Shown piece by piece: positions 55,675 through 64,000 of a DNA stretch of 64,000 nt. Position 1 is the first letter of the stretch; each line of letters opens with the position of its first letter. A program made the position numbers and the translations under genes. The notes under the pieces were generated by a model. That model had not been told where the DNA came from and did no database searches. It was given only the letters and a program-made list of their open reading frames with translations. The stretch spans positions 30,787,632 through 30,851,631 of the forward strand of contig CM055102.1 of NCBI GenBank assembly GCA_029204225.1, written 5' to 3'. Origin of the DNA: Diphasiastrum complanatum (Eukaryota; Streptophyta; Lycopodiopsida; Lycopodiales; Lycopodiaceae).

Positions 55675-57560
55675 ATGGCTGCCCCTGGAGGTGCTCCTTA
55701 GGAAGTCAATCCAATCATTGTTAGAAGAGCCAAGAAGCATTACTTTTAAAAAAAGCCAAGAAGCATTGCTAGAAGAGCACCCGATTTGGATCTACCCAAA
55801 TACAATGGATTAACAGATCCAGTTAGATTTCTTCATATCTGTGCTGAATCATGTGAAGTTTGTGGTGAAATTTTCCCTCAAGATAAACTTAAACTTTTTC
55901 CTATGGCCTTAACAAACGCAGCACAAGATTGGTACTATAATCAAAATGAAACTGAACATGCAGATTGGGAGGTTGTTAAACGAGCCCTTATCACACAGTT
56001 CAAACATCGAAAGTTTATGGAAGACCCTTTCCTACGTTTAAGTAAAATTAAAATGGGAAAGAGAGAAATGGTTCGAGATTACATTGAACGGGTGAAACAC
56101 CTCAGATCTGAGTGCAAACCTGAGCTAATTAACGAAAATGCCATGATTATATGGTTTTTGTTAGGTGTACCTAAACGAATCAGACGTGAGCTAAAACGCT
56201 ATAATGAGTATGCAGTCTTGCAAAATGCTATGGATGATGCAATTCGGGATACGAAGTTCTATTGTTGTAATCCTAATGTTGCGGACCTGATAAAGAAAGA
56301 ACTTCAGAGATTGCTTGATGCCAATTTCATTTATGAGATCGAGCATACCGAATGGATCTCACCGATTGTCATTGTTTCTAAGAAGAATGGGAAATTGCGA
56401 ATTTGTGTGAATCTCAAGGCTTTGAACAAAGTGACGTGGAAGGATCACTTTTCGTTACCTTTTACTGAAAGCATTTTGGATCGCCTTGTTGGAACGGAAG
56501 CATATAGTTTCCTGGATGGATTTAGTGGTTACAACCAGGTTAAGATTGCACCTGCCAATCGCCACAACACGGCTTTTCACCTATTCATACAAAGTAATGC
56601 CGTTTGGACTCTGTAATGCACTAAGTTTGTTCCAAAGAGTGATGCAATTTGCTTTATAAGATTATCTACAAAAATTTCTTAAAATTTACTTGGATGACCT
56701 GGGAGTCCATAGTACAGATACAGACCACCTGGATCGATTGGAGAAAGTATTTGAAAGATGTCGCAAATATCAAATATTTCTAAATCCAGAAAAATGCCAG
56801 ATATGGGTTTCCTACGGGGTTGTGCTTGGGCATGTGATATTGAGACATGGTATTGCCGCAGATTATTCTAAAATCAAGATTATTGTGGAGTTGCCACCAC
56901 CAACAACGATTTGTGGAGTTTATGTGTTTATGGGTCATGCGAACTACTATCGAATTTTTATTATCTTCTTTGCGGATTTAGCAAGACCTATATACAAACT
57001 GACTATTGTTCCTATTTGGACAGTAGAGGCATTAGAAGCCTTTGAAAAATTTAAAAAAAAAAGCATTAACTTCAGCACCAATACTACATTTTCCAAATTG
57101 GATAATTGAATTTCATGTTCACACGGATGCCTCAAAATATGCCATTGGATCAGTTTTGACGCAACCAGATGATTATAAGAAGGAATATCCTATACGATTT
57201 GCAAGCAGACAACTTACAGATCCGGAGAAGAATTATTCAACAACAGAACGTGAAGCGTTAGCCATGATTTTTTCTGTTCGGAAATTTCGTATGACCCATA
57301 AACGATTTGTGGAGTTTATGTGTTTATGGGTCATGCACTTTTTATTTTATACGGATCACCAGCCGTTACTATACTTGGTAAACAAGACATGCAATACAGG
57401 ACATATTGCAAGATGGTTACTATTATTGACTGCATTTGACTTTCGAATTGTGGTTTGAAAGGGCAAGTAACACTATCTAGCCGATCACGTTTCACGAATC
57501 AAATCCGCACCAGTTAATACTGAAGTGGATGATGAATTACCAGTTTCTATGTCGAAGTAG
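55675..57560 (+). pseudogene. Gypsy N gag fused to RT and RNase H
   Basis: ATG at 55,675, a stop soon after, then a 276-codon frame (55,786-56,616) in which the gag capsid (LPKYNGLTDPVRFLHICAES, REMVRDYIERVKHLRSECKP) runs without a break into RT (NVADLIKKELQRLLDANFIY, SKKNGKLRICV). Zinc knuckle and protease are deleted in frame. RT continues with KIYLDDLGVHS (YLDD box intact), GHVILRHGIAAD and GHANYYRIF. RNase H follows: HVHTDASKYAIGSVLTQPDD, STTEREALAMIFSVRKF, FYTDHQPLLYLVN. Frameshifts at about 56,600 and 57,050. RNase H contains a 46-base patch copied from RT. Confidence 0.9.
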
Positions 57561-57599
57561 TACCTGAGTGGGTAGCAGATATTACAATATTCTACGTAG

Positions 57600-58366
57600 A
57601 TGTGTTTTACCGCATGATCCCAGATTTAATCATGTTTTCACATGATGGCATGGGCGGAGGACATTTCTCTACAGATATTGTTGTTCGCAAACTTTTACAA
57701 TCAGGTTGTTGGTGGCCTAAACTTCATAAGGACACAAAAAATAATATTTAGACATGTGATGTTTGCCAGTCCGCATCGGGAGAGCAGCCAACATGGAGAG
57801 TTACCATTTTTGAGAAAACTCTGGAATCTATCAGGAGTTATGTGGCCAGCCCTTGCCAATTGCGGGTAGATCCGTATTATGTACCGATGCTGAGAAGGAA
57901 TAAATGGAAGGATTAGGGATTGGCTATGGACAAAATCACAATACATACGCCCAATTGGCCAATCATCCATCAGCCATACACCTGGACGATATCAGTGGAT
58001 TTCCATTGGGCCTTACAAGCATACCAGTGGGAGTATATCCACTCTCCTCATCCGACAGTGCGACAATCGGCGATGTTTGCAAAAGATTTAACTCTATTGG
58101 CATCAGTGACAACCAGATGGGATGATTGCCTTCCTACTCTGGCATTCGATCCAAATAAGCCAATGGCCTCAGAGAATATCAAGGATCAACTACCGGTTGC
58201 TCGACTATATTTTCGTGCAGCAATGATGGGAGGCTCCTGGGAATCTCGCTTCACATCTTGGATGACCTCAACGTGGATTGCAGGAGCCCATCATTGTCTT
58301 TTGCCACATAATTTGGATTTTAATCTGTCCGACTCGACTTTATGGAGAAGGTGCAATACCATTTAA
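57600..58366 (+). pseudogene. Gypsy N integrase zinc finger joined to ORFX C-terminal domain
   Basis: The HHCC finger is clear (SHDGMGGGHFSTDIVVRKLL, CWWPKLHKD, CDVCQ, with one TAG). The catalytic core should come next but is absent. From about 57,788 the sequence matches the ORFX C-terminal domain: WRVTIFEK, SIRSYVAS, then, in frame 57,920-58,366, NWPIIHQPYTWT, TRWDDCLPTLAFDPNKPMAS and DQLPVARLYFRA. The domain ends 89 bases before LTR N. Identity with the ORFX copy before LTR B is roughly one third, so this is an old, independent lineage. Confidence 0.75.
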
Positions 58367-58454
58367 TAAAAATTCATCACGAAGCTAATAAAAGTCCCCA
58401 ATAACTGCATCTTGCAGGTGTTGTGGGACCGCCACCAGTTTTGGTGGGGGATAC

Positions 58455-58729
58455 TGTTGGAGAGTTTGTGGATCCCAAGGCAACCCTAACCCTAGTTAAT
58501 AAGTGAGAGAGATTTGGCACCCTACGTGTGTAAGTCCAACCCAATGATCACATAGAGATTTGATTATTTAGAAAGCCAATAAAAGGACTTTAGGCCTTTT
58601 TGCGGGACTTTTAATGTCGCAGGGCCTAAATGTCAAGTTGTCAAGAATTAGATATGCAACATCAAGCATTCACCATAAGCAATCACCACAAGAAGATGGA
58701 AGAAGAACACGCACTGTCACTTTATCACA
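58455..58729 (+). repeat. Gypsy LTR N (3' LTR, truncated)
   Basis: Starts TGTTGGAGAGTTTGTGG after the purine-rich TTTTGGTGGGGGATAC. It is cut at about 58,729 by copia O. Confidence 0.7.
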
Positions 58730-58734
58730 CTAAC

Positions 58735-61700
58735 TCATACAGAATGTGAAAAGTACAGATAAACCCTGAACCAATTTACATCTACCTAATGACTTAGTAA
58801 AAATATCTGCCATTTGATCTTCAGATTTACAAAAAACAAGATCAATGGCTCCATCAAAAATTTTCTCTCGAACAAAATGGTAGTGTATTTTGATGTGCTT
58901 GGTTCGAGCATGTAGAACTGGATTTTTGGCAAGGTCAATGCAACTTTGATTATCGCAAGATATAGTAGTCGCATCCACTTGTGGTTGACCTAAATCCACA
59001 AGCAACCTCCATAACCATACCGCTTCTTGTGTAGCATTGTTGAGTGCTCGATATTCAGCTTCCGTTGATGATAAGACTAATGTAGGTTGCTTTCGGCTGC
59101 TCCATGAAATTGCAGCTATACCATAACTGAATGTATGACCAATGGTAGATCTTCTGTCATCAATATTACCTGCCCAACCGGCATCTGTATAACCTACCAA
59201 CATTGGCGCTTCAGGCTGATCATACTTCAAACCAAAATTCAATGTCCCTCAAATGTATCTGAGAACACGTTTAGCAGACTTCCAATGTGCTTGACTAGGA
59301 TCTTGCATAAATTGACTAACAACACCAACAACATAAGAAATATCAGGTCGTGTGTGTGTCAAATAAATCAAACTACCCACCAACTGTCTATACAAATAAG
59401 CATCCACTTTCTCATATTCATCATATGTAGTAAGCTTCATGTTGACATCCATAGGTGTACTCAAAGGCTTACAATCCTGCATATTGAACTTATAAATTAA
59501 ATCTTGTGCATATTTGCTTTATTTCATCAACTATAATAATCAGATCATACACTTACAACACAATGAACACTATATATGAGCTTGTAGGATCAGCATCACT
59601 CTTTAACATTCCCCTTCGCTTGAAGTGTTCATCAATGCAAGAGTACCACGCCCGTGGTGCTTGCTTCAATCCATAAATGGCCTTGTTGAGCTTACAAATG
59701 AGATGCTCTCTCCCTGGCTCAACAAATCCTTGAGGTTGTACTAAGTACACCTCTTCATCCAGCACTCCATTAAGAAAAGCATATTTATTGTCTATTTGAT
59801 GGATCTTCCAACCATAGAAAACAGAAATAGCAATGATAGAACGATTCCATTGAAAATCAGATCTTTACAGTCCTAGAATTTCCTTTCCAAAATTACTGAT
59901 GTCCCATACCATCAGCTCTTCCTTCCAAAAAACTCTTGACCGCCGTATATGATATTCTAGAGATCTCCTGATCATCTAGATGTTCTATAGTCCATATAGG
60001 GTATTATCTTTTGTTCCCAACATTGGAGAAATCATTTATTCGGATGACTGGCATGCTTATCAGATGGATACCACAAATCCACATCTGACCTGTGATCTAA
60101 GCAGAAGAATTAACATGGTTTAGTATTACATTCTGATCTTTTCTGATTAATGATAAGCTTCGAAACCCTTCTGATGCATAAAATCTAGGGGAAGGTTTTC
60201 TCAAAATCAATACCTTCCCGCTGCTCAAATTCTCTCGCAACCATCTGTGCTTTGTACTTGTTGAGTTGCCCATCAGCTCCATATTTGATCTTGTATATCC
60301 ATTTGCAAGTGATAGGCGTCTTACCATCAGGTAGCTCAACCAAGTTCCACGTCCTATTTTTCGTTATAGCTTCCATTTCTATTTCCATAGCTTCACCCCA
60401 CTCCTTGTGCTCCTTTGCTTTATCAAATTTTTTTGGTTCTTGAGCCTTGAGCACAGAACCCATTAGGGCTAGATTCATCTCTAATCTTGCAGGAGGTTTT
60501 CGATTTCTACTTGATCTTCTAAGATCTCCCTGCTCACTAAATTTGGGAGTATCTCCCTTATTAGCATCACTTGTTACTGACAAGTACCACTTAGGCACTC
60601 TCCTAGGAATCTCATTATTGACCCTGTCTTTTTCCATTGGCTCTTTCATATCGACACCAACTTCTTCCTTCACTTGCACTTTAGCTTTATCATCAAAGGG
60701 ATCAATTGTCAATTTTATTTGGTCATTTTGACCCATCTCATAAAAAGTAGTATCTCTGGAAATCATGATCTTTTCATCAGGTACATGAGCGTAAGCATTA
60801 CAACCAAATACTCGTAAATGAAAAACGTTAGGTTTCTTTCCAGTAAAAGCTTCGTAAGGTGTCTTACCCTCCACGGACTTTGTAGGACATCGATTCAAGA
60901 TATGAGTAGCTGTGTTGCATGCTTCTGTCCAAAAAGTATTTGGCAAACCCTTGCTCTTAAGCATTGCCCTAGCCATCTCCACAATGGATATGTCTTTCCA
61001 TTCTGCAACTCCGTTCTGTTGTGGTGAATAGGGTGTAATTATAAACTCTGTTGAAAAATACTCACCGCCACCATCTGATCTGAGGGTCTTAATATAACAA
61101 CTTGTTTGTTTTTCAACTAGAGCCTTGAACTCTCTAAACTTGGCAAAAGCATCAGATTTCTTGCTTATGAAATAAATCTAGATATGTCTACTATAGTCAT
61201 CAATGAATGTGATGAAATAGTAACAACCACTAATGGACCTAGTTTGTATTGGTCCACATAGATCACTATGAACAAGATCAAGAATGCCATTGGCTCTTCT
61301 TGCTCCATCTTTGGGAAATCTCTCTCTCTCTCTCTATGTTGTTTTCCCAAAATGCAACCCTCACAAATTTTTCCTTCAAAAGAGATATCAGGCAATCCAA
61401 CAACTAGATTACCTCTTTTAAGAATTTGCAAGCTTTGAGCACTGATATGACCAAACCTTTGATGCCAAAGATCACTTCGACTATCAACAATGCTTACCAT
61501 AGCTTGAGTAAAACATCTCGCATTCAATTTGTAGAGTCGATTCCCGTTGACTCTAGCTCCTGTAGCAATCACTTTGTATTGATTCTTGATGTCTTTGACA
61601 AGACATTTGTCACTGTCAAACTCAACCTTGAGTTGTTGATCAGCCATCATCCCAACAAATAGTAGATTGCTAGCTAAGCCAAGTAAATATTGCACGTTGC

Positions 61701-62060
61701 GTATCTGCTTTATCTTCCCGCTGGCTAACTTCACTGGTACCACTCCAGCTCCTTTAACAAATAGCAATTTGACATTATCTTGTCCAACTTCATCACCATT
61801 TCAGTTTCCTTGAGTTCTGAAAACCACTCTTTCCTTGAAGTCATTTGCTTGGATGCACCACTATCAATGTACCATGTATCCTTGGCTTCATCACTTGTCA
61901 TTAATACTATAATGAACAATTTTGAACTACACCAAAGAAGGATTTCTTCTAGCCATTTTTATCTCTCCAAGCTTTCACCTCCCGTGAAGGACTTTCTCAC
62001 TTCATTGTAGAAAAATAGTCAAGCTCTTCATACTTCAACTTTTGAATCGATTGATATGCT
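58735..62060 (-). pseudogene. Copia O pol: protease end, integrase, RT, RNase H
   Basis: The most complete copia here, on the minus strand. 61,731-61,919: protease (DTWYIDSGASKQMTSRKEW, with D-S-G). 61,165-61,767: gag-pre-integrase (DLWHQRFGHISAQSLQILKR, CEGCILGKQH). About 61,190-60,990: integrase core with LRSDGGGEY and PQQNGVAEWKD. 60,185-60,982: integrase C-terminus and RT start (LRVFGCNAYAHVPDE, WNLVELPDGKTPITCKWIYK). 59,553-59,800: RT palm (AFLNGVLDEEVYLVQPQGF, YGLKQAPRAWY). 59,249-59,482: TPMDVNMKL. 58,730-59,242: RNase H (GYTDAGWAGNIDDRRSTIGH, LSSTEAEYRAL, ADIFTKSL). The YVDD box and following ~40 residues are deleted near 59,530, so RT is dead. Gag and both LTRs are missing. Confidence 0.93.
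59866..60184. other. ~320-bp insertion in copia O RT
   Basis: Separates the RT strip ending DFEKTFP from the one starting SIIAISVFYGWKIHQ. Neither strand shows a coding frame or clear terminal repeats. A small non-coding element is possible. Confidence 0.5.
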
Positions 62061-62780
62061 ATGACATTTCAGACTAGGCCATTTAAACTTCAAAAGTATT
62101 CGACAAATGCCAAATCTAAATTTAATGCAAGATCTACCATCTATTAGCAAATTGACTTCTCTTTGTGAAAGCTGTATTATCAGCAAACATGCCAGAAGTC
62201 CATTCAATTTTGATTCAAAAAGCTTTGGACCAGATTTGTGAATTTATCACCTAGACCATTTAGGATCACTTGGACAAGTTCACTATCATGAAACTTCTCT
62301 CCAGTAGAAGCTAACTCTCTACTATCGAACGTTCTATATGTATCTAAATTGTCGACAAATCTAGTATCAATACGCAAAATTACTAATTTAGCTCATAGGG
62401 TAGAATTTGAATCTGATCAATGATGAATTGTCGATAGGACGAATACGACTCCATCTTTGTGGATATCACAAGTCAGTTTTTAAAATTTTTTCCCAATAGT
62501 AACATTGGCCTAAAACTTTATATTAACCCAAGCACAGTTTTCTCTCTCTCGTAACTTTTACTCTAAATTCTGTAAACTAACTAAGGACATGGTCTCTTGT
62601 TTAATTTTACATAGACCATAATGTCAGTCTACGGTCTAGAATCATCTTGTGCTTAGGTCTTCAAATGTTCTTATTTGTTCTTTTTTTTTTTGATATCATA
62701 ATCTATTCAAACTAGCATACCTTTATTTTTTAAATCCATGTTGAGCATAGCTCTCTATGCTTAGCATAGAATTAAGTCTT
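62061..62780. other. No gene seen
   Basis: AT-rich. Contains a T run at 62,682-62,691 and a CTATGCTTAGCATAG palindrome (about 62,755) also found in intron 3 of the ParB/methylase gene. Confidence 0.35.
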
Positions 62781-62985
62781 TAGTTTTTTTTGTTTTTTGT
62801 CAGCTTATTCAACCATGTGTCGAGACTAAAAGCAAAATTGTAGTTGTTTTAAATTTTGTCTTTGTAGTATTTTGTCTTTGTAGTTGTTTTTTTGTTTTTT
62901 GTCAGCTTATTTAACCATGTGTCGAGACTAAAAGCAAAATTGTAGTTGTTTTAAATTTTGTCTTTGTAGTTGTTTTGAATTTTGT
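62781..62985 (+). repeat. 102-bp tandem repeat, two copies
   Basis: CAGCTTATTCAACCATGTGT starts at 62,801 and, with one change, at 62,903; about 85 bases on each side of the pair are nearly identical. Confidence 0.9.
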
Positions 62986-63000
62986 CTTTATAGTTTAGCA

Positions 63001-63110
63001 ATGGAAAGCTCATCTTCTTCAATTCCTCTTGCTGTAATTTACTACGGCGGAGTTTTTACGAGTTCATCATCCGACATCAAAAAGAAAAGCTGGAAAACAC
63101 TCAAGGTGTA
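63001..63110 (+). other. Possible first exon of an unidentified gene
   Basis: ATG at 63,001 in the context GCAATGG opens a short frame with SSSIPLAVIYYGGVFTSSSS and SWKTLK, ending at AAG/GTGTAC, a fair splice donor. No downstream exon could be picked out before 64,000. Weak evidence. Confidence 0.25.
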
Positions 63111-64000
63111 CATTTCTTTATGATAAAAACTACATGGTTTATAAAGGAGCAGCAAAAGACCAATGATATGATTTTTTGTCACAATTGTCTAGGACATTAC
63201 ATAGAATTAAAATACTATGATTTTTTAAGTAGAATAAAAGATTAAAAGAAGAATATCAATTGATTCAATTCATATAAGTAATTAGTTAAAACTCTTGAAA
63301 GTGCATGACAATGTTCATGATGAATTCTATTGATGTGTTCAACAATTATATATTTGTATTGCTGCAAATTTGGTAACATAATTTGTAATTTACGTTATAA
63401 TAAACAAACATCTTAGTCCAATTTAGACTTAAAAATTGCTATGTTCTAGACAATTTGTGGAATAAATATGGTCAACAATTTCATTTTAGTACCTAGCCAC
63501 TATTGAACCTACTCCTTATGTGAATAGGGCAGTTAATCCTTGGCGGAAAATGTAAGCTATTTTTGTCGAAGAGTATGTAGGTTCGAAGCTATTTATGGTA
63601 TAATAATATACTTTCTTTAAAAAATTTAGAAAGTTTAAAAGTTCAAGATTCTCCATTATGCAAAAATGACAAACTCAAAAAATTCAGCTACAAAATTCTT
63701 AACTCCATTGTTAATATTTCATTTGCAATAATAGGAAATTGGATTCATAAGGTCTATCTATAAAGTAACATCGGCAACTCTTTGTGCTTTTGTTGTCATT
63801 TCTTACTCCAAATGAAAATGTCAACAAATTATACCCTTGTTACTCAAAGATCGGCCAAATTTGCATGTTCAAGTATTTTGCTAGCATACACGTGTTCAAG
63901 CATCTACATAGTGGGTGGCCATAATGAGATGAGCTTGACACACTTAAAGACATCATAAAGCTCACCTTTGGGGCAATAATAACGTAGAAGTCCTTTGTGG
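63111..64000. other. No gene seen
   Basis: AT-rich with very short frames only. Confidence 0.35.

Noticed and set aside
60097..60339. 80-codon minus frame inside copia O
   Set aside because: Overlaps the RT start in another frame and runs into the small insertion.

Overview
This is a piece of a large, repeat-choked plant nuclear genome. The evidence is dense, decayed LTR retrotransposons of both the Ty1/copia and Ty3/gypsy type, plant-style primer-binding sites (TGGTATCAGAGC), spliceosomal introns with GT..AG ends, and one plant-like TFIIA gamma gene with CCAAT and TATA boxes. I cannot name the species. The retroelement proteins and an intron-bearing ParB/DNA-methylase gene make me think of a non-flowering land plant, but that is a guess. 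Nearly every retroelement frame carries stops or frameshifts, and elements are nested, truncated, inverted and tandemly amplified. No rRNA, tRNA or CRISPR was seen.

Layout. 0.5-5.5 kb: a minus-strand copia element (LTR family T) in which the reverse transcriptase is replaced by an unrelated segment, split by an insert holding a TFIIA gamma gene. 6.8-13.9 kb: a plus-strand gypsy element F (LTR, PBS, ATTACTCGCC-rich leader, gag, zinc knuckles, protease, RT/RNase H). 13.9-20.8 kb: a copia LTR (G) with a gag fragment and an inserted segment X, amplified in tandem. 20.8-25.8 kb: gypsy integrase, pieces of an unusual extra protein (here ORFX), a second ATTACTCGCC array, a second unusual protein (ORFY) and LTR H. 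25.8-31.4 kb: copia RT/RNase H with LTR P, a second family-T copy, and a minus-strand copia with a triplicated PBS. 31.4-39 kb: three copies of an approximately 800-bp gypsy LTR (A, B, C), two of them preceded by ORFX. 39-46.9 kb: copia tail K, gypsy gag I, two exon-like blocks of an unidentified gene, copia M, a gypsy protease and a family-T LTR. 47-53.5 kb: coiled-coil ORF Z, copia J gag, the ParB/DNA-methylase gene remnant, gypsy integrase and a minisatellite. 54.6-62 kb: copia LTR, gypsy element N (gag fused to RT, integrase zinc finger fused to ORFX, LTR) and the long minus-strand copia O. 62-64 kb is AT-rich with a short tandem repeat and one possible first exon.

The most interesting items are: (1) ORFX, a Ser/Thr/Pro-rich, coiled-coil protein with a conserved C-terminal domain of about 190 residues, found after integrase and directly before the 3' LTR in several gypsy copies, the position env has in retroviruses; (2) a five-exon ParB-like plus N4/N6 DNA methylase gene remnant; (3) a TFIIA gamma gene whose N-terminal coding sequence is a near-perfect foldback of its own first helix; (4) a copia family carrying a foreign segment in place of RT.
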